Shown piece by piece: positions 31,324-39,988 of a stretch of 45,866 nt of DNA; position 1 is the first letter of the stretch, and every line of letters starts with the position of its first letter. The DNA is from UBA7672 sp040398425 (lineage in GTDB: Bacteria; Pseudomonadota; Alphaproteobacteria; Caulobacterales; Hyphomonadaceae). The stretch is taken from NCBI GenBank assembly GCA_040398425.1, contig JBBATZ010000034.1:1-45866 (forward strand), given 5' to 3'. Below the pieces are notes generated by a model, which ran no database searches, was not told the DNA's origin, and saw nothing but the letters and a program-made list of their open reading frames with translations. Made by a program: the position numbers and the translations under genes.

Positions 31324-32451
31324 CTAGGCCGCGCTGCGTAGCGTGCGCGGGCCACGGGCGAAGAAGGCGTCATCGATGATCGGTCGGCCGTAGAAGTAGC
31401 CTTGCGCGTACATCACCCCTGCTTCGATCAGGAGGCGGCGGTCCGACTCGGTTTCGATTCGTTCGCCGACCGAACTGATCCCGAGTTCGGCGCACATCCG
31501 CGCCACGCTCCGCATGAGGGCGAGGCCGCGACGGTTGGTCTCGGAGGGCTCAAGAAAGCTGCCGTCAAACTTCAGGCCATCGACGTTGAGGGCCCGCAGA
31601 TAGCCGAACGAGGCCGATCCGGCGCCGAAATCATCCAGAGAGACCCCGACGCCGATCTTTCGAAGCAGGTTCACGGCGCGCGCGGCCATTTCGATGTCGC
31701 TGATCTGAGCGGACTCGGTCACTTCGATGATCAGGCGGCTGCGCTCAAAGGTGTGTCCGGAGATGGCGGCGCACAGCTCGCGGATGACATCCAACCGCTG
31801 GAGTGACTCGCCCGAAATGTTGACCGCAAGCCGATAGTCCGGTTCCGAGCGCGCTTCGAGCTGTGCGGCGGCGGCGGTGACCATGATGTAATCGAGATGG
31901 GCGATCTGGCCGCTCTTTTCCGCTGCCATGATCATGCTGACCGGCGAATCCTCACCGTTGAAGCGGGCGAGCACCTCGTAGTGGCTGATCGCACCGGTGC
32001 GGGTTTCAACAACCGGCTGGCGCGCGGCCATCAGGCGTCCATTCATGACCGCATCGCGAAAACGCTCGGCCATGAGCTCGTCCGCGCGCTCGGCGCGGAT
32101 GCGGGATGAGGCGGGCATGCGAGAAATGACGAAGCTGAAGCTGTTCGGCGACGTGACGCTGCGCTGAACCAGGATGCGGCGGCCGCCCTCGATCGAGCCC
32201 TGATCTTCCCATGACAGCCTGCGGCCTGGCCCGAGCGACCAGAGTTCCTCGCGCAGCCTGCTATTCTCGGCGCCACTAATGAGATCGACGGCGTTGCGGC
32301 CAATCAGTCGCTCTGACGACGGGTGGTGGAGGAGGGGGGCTTCGCCTTCGGCGTCGATGATGCGGCCGCTCGCGTCGGTGGTGACCATAAGGTCACCCGC
32401 CGCAAACGCGAAATCGCGAAACCTGGTCCCGTCTTCTGTCGTAACCGACAT
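31324..32451 (-). CDS. PAS-EAL protein, probable c-di-GMP phosphodiesterase or sensor
   Basis: A 375-residue cytoplasmic protein. Residues ~10-110 form a PAS-like domain (GDLMVTTDASGRIIDAEGEA). The rest is an EAL domain: EVL at 159-161 instead of EAL, Asn in AVNISGES, EVTES (about 243-247), LDDFGAGSASFGYL with Asp273/Asp274, LKFDGSF with the catalytic-type Lys, and VGERIETE in place of the usual AEGVETE. All metal ligands I can align (E159, N, E, D273, D274, E, E) seem present, so hydrolysis of c-di-GMP is possible, but loop 6 and the GERIE segment are atypical. It lies 112 bases upstream of the PleC-like kinase gene on the same strand, a plausible link between c-di-GMP and cell-cycle signalling. 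Confidence 0.82.
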   Translation of the reverse strand: MSVTTEDGTRFRDFAFAAGDLMVTTDASGRIIDAEGEAPLLHHPSSERLIGRNAVDLISGAENSRLREELWSLGPGRRLSWEDQGSIEGGRRILVQRSVTSPNSFSFVISRMPASSRIRAERADELMAERFRDAVMNGRLMAARQPVVETRTGAISHYEVLARFNGEDSPVSMIMAAEKSGQIAHLDYIMVTAAAAQLEARSEPDYRLAVNISGESLQRLDVIRELCAAISGHTFERSRLIIEVTESAQISDIEMAARAVNLLRKIGVGVSLDDFGAGSASFGYLRALNVDGLKFDGSFLEPSETNRRGLALMRSVARMCAELGISSVGERIETESDRRLLIEAGVMYAQGYFYGRPIIDDAFFARGPRTLRSAA

Positions 32452-32498
32452 TCCCGCCGCCGCCGTAGCAACCCAGATCAGACGCTAAGCCTGCGCCG

Positions 32499-32514
32499 TT
32501 AGCAGTCAGTTAAC
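32499..32514. promoter_or_regulatory. Near-consensus CtrA-type site before the EAL gene
   Basis: TTAG, seven bases, TTAAC: one mismatch from TTAA-N7-TTAAC, 48-63 bases upstream of the EAL gene's ATG. It falls in the 111-bp gap to pepN. Weaker than the site at 31243. Confidence 0.4.
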
Positions 32515-32562
32515 GATAAACAGCGTCGGCGGATCAGGAAATTATTGATTCCCTTGAGTGGG

Positions 32563-35196
32563 TTAGCTCGGGTCTGCGAGGGCCCGGCCGACGATATCGA
32601 GGGCGTTTCGCGAAAGCCCCGTTTCCGAAAGCCGTTTCAGCTCCGCATGGGCCTTAGCGCGGCGGTCGGCGCTGAACGAACGCCAGCTTTCGAACGCGGT
32701 GCACAGCCGAGCTGAGAGCGCCGGATTGAGCGGATCGACCTTCAGGATCAGGTCAGTGAGCCAGCGATAGCCCCACCCATCCGCGGCATGGAAGCCGACG
32801 GGATTGTTCATGGCAAAGGATGCAGCCAGCGAGCGGACGCGGTTGGGGTTGCGCAGGTCGTAGTCGGGACGCGCCATGAGCTTCAGCAGGCGCTCGCCAA
32901 GATCCCTCCGCACCGACATCGCCTGAACGCCGTACCATTTGTCCATGACAAGCGGGGCGCTGCTCCATTTGCCTTCGAAATCGGCAAGCGCCTTATCGAA
33001 TGCGCCGGTCTCGATGTTGGATAGAGCGGTCAGCGCCGCAAGCGACTCCGTCATTGTTCCGGCGGCACGATAGGCGTCAGCAACCAGCGCTTCGTGGCGA
33101 TCACCGAGCATCGAGAGGAACGACAGGGCCGAAGCGCGAAGCGCGCGACGGCCGGCGGCCTCGGCCGAGGCATCGAAAGCGGTCGGTTCCGCTTTCGAAA
33201 GGACGCCGATCAGCAGTTTTTCAAGAGCGCTGGCGATCGCAATGCGAACGGCGAGGCGTACTTCGTGGATTGCCGTCGGATCCGCGTCGCGGACGTCCAT
33301 GACCAGCTCGCCGACAGTTGGCAGGTAGAGCAGCAAGGCCGCATAGGCTGGGTCCGCGGTCGCTGCGCGCGTCACAGAGTTGCTGAGGGAGGCTACAAAC
33401 GCGTCAAGGCGATTGGCATCGGGTTCACGAACGTCAGAGCGTACCCTGTCGAGGATGAGTGCGCGCGCAATAGACTGCAGCGCATCCCACTGCGCGAATG
33501 GATCGTCATCGACGCCAGCCAGTGCAGCGCGGTCGGCTTCCGACAGATCGTCTGTGAGACGGATCGGGGCGGAAAAGCCACGGTTAAGAGATGGGCGCGG
33601 CGGGGAGGCCACGCCATCGAAATTGAAGATCGCTGAGTCTGACTTCAGCAGCACTACGTGCTCGCTCGCGGCTGGGCCGCCATCGAGGCTGGTCTCCAGC
33701 TTGAGCCCGTTGTCGTCGAACAGCGCGACGCGCATCGGAATGCGCACGGCGGTCTTGTCCGGCTGGCCGGGCGTTGGCGCGACGGACTGCGAGAGCGTCA
33801 ACGCATAGCGGCGATTGGCAGCGTCGTAAGCGCCGCTCGCTTTCACGGCCGGCGTGCCGGCCTGCGCATACCAGCGGGAGAAGGCTTTGAGGTCGTGGCT
33901 GGTGAAGGGTTCGAACGAGGCGATGAAATCCTCGATTGTCGCAGCAGTACCGTCCATCGTTTCGAAATAGCGGTTCATGCCTTCGAAGAAAGCCCTGTCG
34001 CCGACCATCAGGCGCAGCATGCGGATCAGCTCCGCGCCCTTCTCGTAGACCGTCGCCGTGTAGAGATTGTCGATGCGCGCATACATGTCGGGCCGCACCG
34101 AATGCGCGAGCGGGCCAGCGTCTTCCGGGAACTGGCGCGTGCGCAGGCGGATCACTTCCTTGATGCGCGCCACGGCTGGTGAGCGCATCGTCTTGGTAAA
34201 CTCCTGGTCGCGATAGACCGTGAGACCTTCCTTGAGGCACAGCTGGAACCAGTCGCGGCAGGTGATGCGATTGCCGGTCCAGTTGTGAAAATACTCGTGC
34301 GCGACGATGCTCTCGATCGCCTCGAAGTCCGCGTCCGTCGCGGCCTGGCCATCGGCGAGAACGTAGGCCGAGTTGAAGATATTGAGGCCCTTGTTCTCCA
34401 TCGCGCCGAAGTTGAAATCGCGCACGGCCACGATCTGGAAAACGTCCAGATCGTATTCCCGGCCAAACAGCTCCTCATCCCATTTCATCGATGCGATCAG
34501 TGAGCGCATGGCGTAGGCCGCGCGCGGCGCATCGCCTTTCTCGACGAAGATCGACAGCTTCACATGCCGTTCAGACATCGTCGTGAAATCATCCCGCAGG
34601 ACATCGAACTCGCCGCCGACCAGCGCGAACAGATAGGATGGCTTGGGATGCGGGTCGGTCCACTCGGCGAAGTGGCGACCTTCCGCGAGCTCGCCGCTTG
34701 AGGTCGGGTTGCCGTTTGAGAGCAGGTAAGGATAGCGGGTCTTGTCAGCTTCGATGCGGACGAAGAATGGCGCGAGCACGTCGGGGCGGTCGGGATAATA
34801 GGTAATGCGGCGGAAGCCTTCGGACTCGCACTGGGTGCAGAATCGGTTGCTCGAGATGTAGAGGCCCGAAAGCTCCGTATTGGTTTCCGGCGAAATGCCG
34901 GTTTCAATCTCGATCCTGAACGCGTCACCCGGACGGAAGACTTCGAGCCTCTCGGCGTCCACCGCATACTCCGAGGCGTCGAGCTGCCTGCCATCGATGC
35001 GAACGCCCTTAAGCGCCAGCTTTTCGCCATCTAGCTTCAGCGATACATCACTCGCGCCGGTGCGCCTGATGGTCAGTTCCGTAAGGACGCGCGTTTCGGT
35101 GGGATGCAGCTGGAACAGCATCCGCACGCCTTCGATCCTGAACGGGAAGGGCTTGTAGTCGACAAGCTTCACGGGCGGCGGGGTTTCAGTTCGCAT
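32563..35196 (-). CDS. pepN: Aminopeptidase N (M1 family)
   Basis: An 877-residue zinc metallopeptidase of the PepN type. The N-terminal beta domain contains the SGLYISSNRFCTQCESEGFR segment. The exopeptidase motif GAMEN (about 264-268) comes before the zinc site: His300, Glu301, His304 in HEYFHNW and Glu323 in CLKEGLTVYRD. The Tyr of NLYTATVYEKGAELI (transition-state stabiliser) follows, then an Ig-like domain and a C-terminal helical superhelix. It removes N-terminal residues from peptides in the cytosol. Positions agree within a few residues with E. coli PepN (297/298/301/320). ATG at 35196. Confidence 0.97.
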   Translation of the reverse strand: MRTETPPPVKLVDYKPFPFRIEGVRMLFQLHPTETRVLTELTIRRTGASDVSLKLDGEKLALKGVRIDGRQLDASEYAVDAERLEVFRPGDAFRIEIETGISPETNTELSGLYISSNRFCTQCESEGFRRITYYPDRPDVLAPFFVRIEADKTRYPYLLSNGNPTSSGELAEGRHFAEWTDPHPKPSYLFALVGGEFDVLRDDFTTMSERHVKLSIFVEKGDAPRAAYAMRSLIASMKWDEELFGREYDLDVFQIVAVRDFNFGAMENKGLNIFNSAYVLADGQAATDADFEAIESIVAHEYFHNWTGNRITCRDWFQLCLKEGLTVYRDQEFTKTMRSPAVARIKEVIRLRTRQFPEDAGPLAHSVRPDMYARIDNLYTATVYEKGAELIRMLRLMVGDRAFFEGMNRYFETMDGTAATIEDFIASFEPFTSHDLKAFSRWYAQAGTPAVKASGAYDAANRRYALTLSQSVAPTPGQPDKTAVRIPMRVALFDDNGLKLETSLDGGPAASEHVVLLKSDSAIFNFDGVASPPRPSLNRGFSAPIRLTDDLSEADRAALAGVDDDPFAQWDALQSIARALILDRVRSDVREPDANRLDAFVASLSNSVTRAATADPAYAALLLYLPTVGELVMDVRDADPTAIHEVRLAVRIAIASALEKLLIGVLSKAEPTAFDASAEAAGRRALRASALSFLSMLGDRHEALVADAYRAAGTMTESLAALTALSNIETGAFDKALADFEGKWSSAPLVMDKWYGVQAMSVRRDLGERLLKLMARPDYDLRNPNRVRSLAASFAMNNPVGFHAADGWGYRWLTDLILKVDPLNPALSARLCTAFESWRSFSADRRAKAHAELKRLSETGLSRNALDIVGRALADPS

Positions 35197-35322
35197 GGCG
35201 GGAGCGCTCGATAAGTCGCGCCGCCAAGAATTCAGCGGCCCGAAATGGCTACAGGGTCTGTAGCCAAGATAAAGCGCGTTGCTTCGGAATTACAGGCCCC
35301 GTTTGTCGGGCGCCCCTGCGGC

Positions 35323-35888
35323 CTATTCCGCGGCGGCGGCCGGCGCTGACAATTCGTTTGAGGTTTCATAGATTCGCCGGACCAGCACATGGCAGTTCTT
35401 CGAAAGCGCAAGCAGTTCTGAAGGCATCTCGTCCGAATAATTGTGCCCGAACTGCGCGAGGGCCTTTGCGATCCGCATCAGGTGGGGAGCAGCCTGAATG
35501 ATGCGAGCCTGGAATTCGATGCGATTGGGATCTCGATCGTATTCCGAGCTCGGCACGCGCCAGCCCCCCACTCCTTCTCATCCGTGCGGATGATCGGATA
35601 TGTGCCGGGATAGGGATGGTTGGGGACTTCGCCGGTTTCGTTCCAGCGGTTTTTGGCGCGCGACACCCGCCAGTTTTCGATATCGGCCAATTCATCGTCG
35701 GATTGGGAGGATTTGTCTGCGACCAGTTCGCTGGCGCTGAATTCACGGCCGAGCCCCACATCGTAGTGAACCTTCAGCGGCTCATCGAGACCCTTTACCC
35801 ACTGCGGTAAGACTTGTTCGACGACCGCCCACGTACCGACGGGCTTCACGAAAACTTTCTGGTTCTTGTGGAATGCGGCCTTGGCCAT
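35323..35888 (-). pseudogene. Conserved hypothetical protein split by a frameshift in a G-run
   Basis: The first part from ATG 35888 reads MAKAAFHKNQKVFVKPVGTW, VVEQVLPQWVKGLDEPLKVH, YDVGLGREFSASELVAD and continues to RTDEKEW. Sense then moves to another frame: GGWRVPSSEYDRDPNRIEFQ, AQFGHNYSDEMPSELLALSK, CHVLVRRIYE to the stop at 35323. The switch occurs at a run of six G on the - strand near 35565-35571; seven G would restore one ~190-residue frame. Together they look like one protein whose N-terminal part resembles a conserved caulobacterial protein of unknown function. A homopolymer error in the sequence is as likely as a true mutation. Confidence 0.65.
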
Positions 35889-36003
35889 GGGGCAGGTCTC
35901 CGGTTCAGGGACGTGCCTACCATGTCCTGGTTAGACCCTCGTGAATCAGCCGGCGCACATTCGCATATTTCTGAACGCCGGCTTCATTTCACCTAACAGA
36001 GCG

Positions 36004-36579
36004 TTAGCGGCAGCCGGCATCGCCGGGGAAGAGTTGGTCGGCCGGTACGTCGAAGCGGGCTTCAGCTGAAGGCTTTGTGCCCACAACGCGACCATCGCTG
36101 TCGAAGTACTGGTAGGTCATAGACGCGTATCCGATCTCGATGCTTTCAAGCGGCGCGTTGCCGTTCATCGTGTCCGGGTTGACACTGTAGCTGCGCACTT
36201 CAGCGCCTTCGATGATCCATTTGGCTTCGATCGCCTGGGTTGCGGGCGAGGTGAACGTGATCTCGATCCGGCCCAGGGGTGCGCCTTCCACAGCGCTGGA
36301 TACCAGTTTGGGCGAGGAACGATCCGGCGTTTTCGTGATGTAGATCGGTCCGACAGTCGTGGTGCGCGTTACCTCTGTCCCGCCATCCGCACTCGGCACG
36401 GTGTAGCTGGTCACACTCATGCTTGCGCCCGTGACGGCGATCTGGCCTTCAAAGCCCCGTTGGGTCGAGGCGCCTTTGAGCGACGGTACCTTCATGAAAA
36501 CGTCTGCGTTCGCCGCGCCAACTCCAGCCAGCGCGATGGCCGAAAGAATGCTGAGGCGCGCGATCGTCCGGAAAGTCAT
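36004..36579 (-). CDS. Sec-exported Hcp-family (type VI tube-like) protein
   Basis: A 191-residue protein from ATG 36579, chosen because GGAGGGACCC precedes it (seven codons later than the longest frame). Residues 1-26 form a Sec signal peptide ending ANA before DVFMKV. The mature part has Hcp-type features: VFMKVPSLKGASTQRGFEGQ (like FLKIxGIxGES), the TVGPIYITKTPDRSSPKLVS block (like FTKxxDKASPKL), and ESIEIGYASMTYQYFDSDG near the end. Classical Hcp is cytoplasmic and stacks into the T6SS tube, so a signal peptide indicates a different, periplasmic or outer-membrane role. No other T6SS gene is in the window. Two cysteines are absent until the final GCR. Confidence 0.75.
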   Translation of the reverse strand: MTFRTIARLSILSAIALAGVGAANADVFMKVPSLKGASTQRGFEGQIAVTGASMSVTSYTVPSADGGTEVTRTTTVGPIYITKTPDRSSPKLVSSAVEGAPLGRIEITFTSPATQAIEAKWIIEGAEVRSYSVNPDTMNGNAPLESIEIGYASMTYQYFDSDGRVVGTKPSAEARFDVPADQLFPGDAGCR

Positions 36580-36600
36580 GGGTCCCTCCAGGCCGCGCAC

Positions 36601-37065
36601 ACACTGGGGATCGGTGAGGTGGGGCGGCCGACTCGCGGGTTTGTGTTCCCGCTTGACTGTCTTTGTCAGATGCCGCTGCGGCTGTTATTGGGCGGCGCGG
36701 CTACATGATTGCGGCAATGGTGTTCGCACGGTGGCGCAGGCCCATAAGCAGGATTTTTGTGAACACTGATGTCCGGCTCGCCGGTTCGTTCGCAGTTTCA
36801 GGGACTGAGGGCGACCATCAATTTCACGCTGGACAGCTATAGAGTCGCGTGGCTTCCGAGGTGGGTGCTGGCCGCACTCATACTTTGCGGTGGGTCATCG
36901 GCCGCCACGCCGGCGCAGAACTTCAGCGAGCCTGACAATGCGAAGCGCCTCGTACGCGTATGCGATGCCGGGTCGGTGCGACCATCAGGCCTGGCTCCAG
37001 CCAGTCGATATCAGCAAATCCCCGCTTAGCCTCTACCGCGTTGCCCGCCCGGCCGTTCGAAAGCC
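36601..37065. other. Gap between the Hcp-like gene and the efflux pump gene
   Basis: 465 bases between two leftward genes. The only open frame worth noting is the doubtful small one at 36769-37029. I see no tRNA, strong hairpin or repeat here. Confidence 0.5.
36769..37029 (+). CDS. Doubtful small ORF with signal-like segment
   Basis: 86 codons from ATG 36769. Residues ~28-48 (LPRWVLAALILCGGSSAATP) look like a signal or membrane segment followed by AQNF; the remainder has no recognisable motif. There is no good ribosome binding site, and codon use is not clearly coding. It could be the start of a secreted protein whose rest is lost, or chance. Confidence 0.22.
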   Translation: MSGSPVRSQFQGLRATINFTLDSYRVAWLPRWVLAALILCGGSSAATPAQNFSEPDNAKRLVRVCDAGSVRPSGLAPASRYQQIPA

Positions 37066-38676
37066 CTAATGAGCGGGCGCTGCTTCCGGCGCTTTTTCGT
37101 CGCTCGGGCCACGACCTCGTAGCTGGATCTGCGGGATGAACAGGATCGCAACAAAGGCACATGCGACGATCGCAAGGCTTCCGAGGAAGATGTAGCTCAT
37201 CGCGTCCGCGATCGTCTTGGCGATGAAAGCTTTCATCATCGGCGGCATGTCCGTACCGCTTTCCGAGGACATCATCGCCATGCGCTGCATCTCGCCGATG
37301 TTGACGTGGGCGCCCGGGTTCACGGCGGTTATCGATTCCGTCATTTTGGCGAGAAGCATCGCCCCAAAGATCGAGACGCCAACCATACCACCGCACTGAC
37401 GGAGGAACATGGTCGTCGACGTTGCTACGCCGATCTGTTTCATCGGCGCCGCGCTCTGTGAGACCATGTTGAAAAGGCTTTGCGACGGGCCAAGGCCAAT
37501 GCCGAGAACGAAGAGACGCCAGATCACGTCAAACTGGCTCGCGTTCGTGTCCAGCCGCGACATCAGGAATATGCCGACAAACTGCAGGCAGGCGCCGATC
37601 AGCATGACGCTCTTGTACTTGCCTGTGTTCGTTACATAGCGGCCGGACAAGGTCGCAGCCACGATGAGTCCGACCATCAGCGGCAACAGCAACAGACCGC
37701 TATTGGTCGCCTGAAATCCAAGCCCGAGTTGAAGATAGAGCGGCAGGTAGACAATCGTGCCCATGAACGCCATCGCGATTATGAATGAGGCGATGGTAGA
37801 TGTCGTGAACGCACGTACCTTGAACAGGGCGAGCGGCAGGATGGGCTCAGGGTGCTTCGATTCAATGTAAATGAAGATTGCGCCGGTGACGATTGCGAAC
37901 GCGAAGAGCATCAGGATGTCCTGATGCAGCCAGCCTTTCTCATTTCCCCAGGTCATGGCGAGCATGACGGCTCCAATCGCGAGCACGACAAACACGCCGC
38001 CAAGCCAGTCGATCTTGCCGCCGCCGGTATGTCCGAGGTTCGGCATCTTCAGCGAGATCATCGTCAGCGCGATTACCGAGGTCGGCAGGTTGATGTAGAA
38101 ACACCAGCGCCATCCGTCGATGTGGATGCCGCCAATCGTCGTCGTGCCGTGGTCCGTGAAATATCCACCCACAATCGGCCCGACGACGCTCGCGAGGCCA
38201 AACACCGCTCCGAACATGCCCGCATATTTCGCGCGTTCCCGCGGCGGGAAGAGGTCGGCGATTGTGGCGAAGGCGGTGGTGAACAGTGCGCCTCCGCCCA
38301 CTCCCTGGATGCCGCGGAAGATGATCAGCTGCATCATGCCGTCGCCGCCGAACTCCCCCGACAGGCCGCACAGCCATGACCCTGCGACAAAGATGAGGAT
38401 TCCGATGACCAGGATCAGCTTGCGGCCATAGAGGTCGCCGAGCTTGCCCCAGATGGGGACCATGACGGTCGAGGTCAGAAGGTAGCTGGTGGTAACCCAG
38501 GCGTAGAGTTCCAGCCCGTTGAGTTGCTGGATGATGGTCGGCATGGCGGTCGACACGATGGTCTGGTCGAGCGCGCTCAGCAGGAAAACGATGATCAAGG
38601 CCCAGAAAGTAAGCCTTTTTTCCTCCGATGTGGGGTCACGCCGGTGGGGAAGGTCATGGGTCGCGCTCGCGTCCAT
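37066..38676 (-). CDS. DHA2-family (EmrB/QacA) multidrug efflux MFS transporter
   Basis: A 536-residue protein with 14 predicted membrane segments. The start at ATG 38676 gives a short hydrophilic tail before FWALIIVFLLSALDQTIVST, the first helix with the family's LDxTIVxxAxP motif (here LDQTIVSTAMP, motif D1). GKLGDLYGRKLILVIGI is motif A, RGIQGVGGGALFTTAFATIA contains motif B, and GPIVGGYFTDH is motif C of drug:H+ antiporters. EmrB-like pumps export hydrophobic toxins, usually with an EmrA adaptor; none is adjacent. A large non-membrane loop near 445-490 (AVNPGAHVNIGEMQRMAMMS) is seen in this subgroup. The longer frame to 38739 lacks a ribosome binding site. Confidence 0.92.
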   Translation of the reverse strand: MDASATHDLPHRRDPTSEEKRLTFWALIIVFLLSALDQTIVSTAMPTIIQQLNGLELYAWVTTSYLLTSTVMVPIWGKLGDLYGRKLILVIGILIFVAGSWLCGLSGEFGGDGMMQLIIFRGIQGVGGGALFTTAFATIADLFPPRERAKYAGMFGAVFGLASVVGPIVGGYFTDHGTTTIGGIHIDGWRWCFYINLPTSVIALTMISLKMPNLGHTGGGKIDWLGGVFVVLAIGAVMLAMTWGNEKGWLHQDILMLFAFAIVTGAIFIYIESKHPEPILPLALFKVRAFTTSTIASFIIAMAFMGTIVYLPLYLQLGLGFQATNSGLLLLPLMVGLIVAATLSGRYVTNTGKYKSVMLIGACLQFVGIFLMSRLDTNASQFDVIWRLFVLGIGLGPSQSLFNMVSQSAAPMKQIGVATSTTMFLRQCGGMVGVSIFGAMLLAKMTESITAVNPGAHVNIGEMQRMAMMSSESGTDMPPMMKAFIAKTIADAMSYIFLGSLAIVACAFVAILFIPQIQLRGRGPSDEKAPEAAPAH

Positions 38677-38849
38677 GTCAGGGCTCCGTCGACCTTGAGA
38701 AACTGGCAAGTTTCCACCGCCATTACACGACGACATCACGAGTCGCCAAGAGGCGTAACGTCGCTTACGCGGAAAATCCCGGCCCCCGCAAGCATTTGAA
38801 ACCGCCCTTGTCCCGGCTAGGGTTCCCGCATGATCGACAAGGACGCCTC

Positions 38850-39980
38850 ATGCTCGCGCTGATCGCACGGGTCAAAAACCTGCTGCTCCGGCCCGCGACC
38901 GAGTGGGACGTGATCGACCAGGAGGAGGTCGAGCCGAGGCGTCTGGCCCTTCGCTATGTGGCGCCGCTGGCCGCGATCCCGACCCTGGCGATCATCATCG
39001 CGCTGGCCGTGGTGGGCGTTCAGGCAGGCGGGGAATGGGTGCGGGCGCCTATCCTGGGCGTGCTGCTGTCGGCCTTCATCTTTTTTGTAATGACGATTGG
39101 GGGCGTGTTTGCGTTCGCAGCGATCATAAACTGGCTGGCGCCCCGGTTCGGCGCGACGAAGAACTACCGACAAGCGTTCAAGCTGTCCGCTTATTCGGTC
39201 ACCGCGGCTCTGGTCGCGGGCATTCTGGCAGCCGCGCCCGCGCTACAGGTTTTTGCGCTGATGGCTGGAGCCTACAGTCTCTACCTCCTCTTTGTCGGCG
39301 CCCCGAAGGTTATGCACCCCGAGCCTAAGGCCGCGCTGAACTACGCGATTGTGACCACCTTCGCCGCGATTGCGGTTGCACTTGTTGTCGGTGCAGCTGC
39401 GATGGCGGCGATCGGCCCGAATGCCAAACTGTTTCCCAACCTGCCGCGCCTGCCATTTGTCGATCAGGCTCCGCCTATACAGGTCGAGACGACCCTGCCG
39501 ACGAATGCGCAGTCGCGACCAGATTCAGCGCGCCCGCCACGCCCTGCAGGCAGCGATTTGCGCGGCGTGGCGCCGGAAACGATGGCGGGTCTGATGCGCG
39601 TCGCCACTGGCGTGGAGCGCAGTGGGCAGCCGGGACAGCGGACGGTGAGGCTGGAAGCCGAGTATCGCGACGGTGGACGCAGCCTGACGCTGCAGATCAC
39701 ATATTCGCCTTCGATTGCCCAGGTGATCGGTTTTGGAGGCGTCAGCACATCGGAATTCAACCGAGAGACAGCGGATGGATATTCCCGTCGCCGTCGCGAA
39801 GGGTATGCGATCATCGTGGAAGACTGGAACACCGCCTCCCAAGCGGGCAGCTATGGTCGGCTGACGCAGGAGACATTCTACGTCAAGGCGAGCGGACGCG
39901 GTGTCAGCACGGATGAATTGCGCACTGCGGTAAACGCCTTCGACGAGGAGACTCTGGCGCAGTTCGCCGCCGAGAGTTAA
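38850..39980 (+). CDS. Yip1-family membrane protein with C-terminal extension
   Basis: A 376-residue protein from ATG 38850 (AAGGACGCCTC before it). Residues ~1-190 form the bacterial Yip1 domain: RVKNLLLRPATEWDVIDQEE followed by about five membrane segments, with the typical AINWLAPRF-like IINWLAPRFGATKNYRQAFK and AYSLYLLFVGAPKVM. Residues ~200-376 are soluble (RPDSARPPRPAGSDLRGVAP, LEAEYRDGGRSLTLQITYSP, REGYAIIVEDWNTASQAGSY) and unlike other Yip1 proteins I know; it may act in the periplasm or cytoplasm depending on the number of helices. Function unknown. It is eight bases upstream of astA, but the pathway gives no reason for a link. Confidence 0.8.
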   Translation: MLALIARVKNLLLRPATEWDVIDQEEVEPRRLALRYVAPLAAIPTLAIIIALAVVGVQAGGEWVRAPILGVLLSAFIFFVMTIGGVFAFAAIINWLAPRFGATKNYRQAFKLSAYSVTAALVAGILAAAPALQVFALMAGAYSLYLLFVGAPKVMHPEPKAALNYAIVTTFAAIAVALVVGAAAMAAIGPNAKLFPNLPRLPFVDQAPPIQVETTLPTNAQSRPDSARPPRPAGSDLRGVAPETMAGLMRVATGVERSGQPGQRTVRLEAEYRDGGRSLTLQITYSPSIAQVIGFGGVSTSEFNRETADGYSRRRREGYAIIVEDWNTASQAGSYGRLTQETFYVKASGRGVSTDELRTAVNAFDEETLAQFAAES

Positions 39981-39988
39981 GGCAGAAT

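Noticed and set aside
36004..36579. Complete type VI secretion locus around the Hcp-like gene
   Set aside because: Neighbours are aminopeptidase N, a hypothetical protein and an efflux pump; no tss gene is present.
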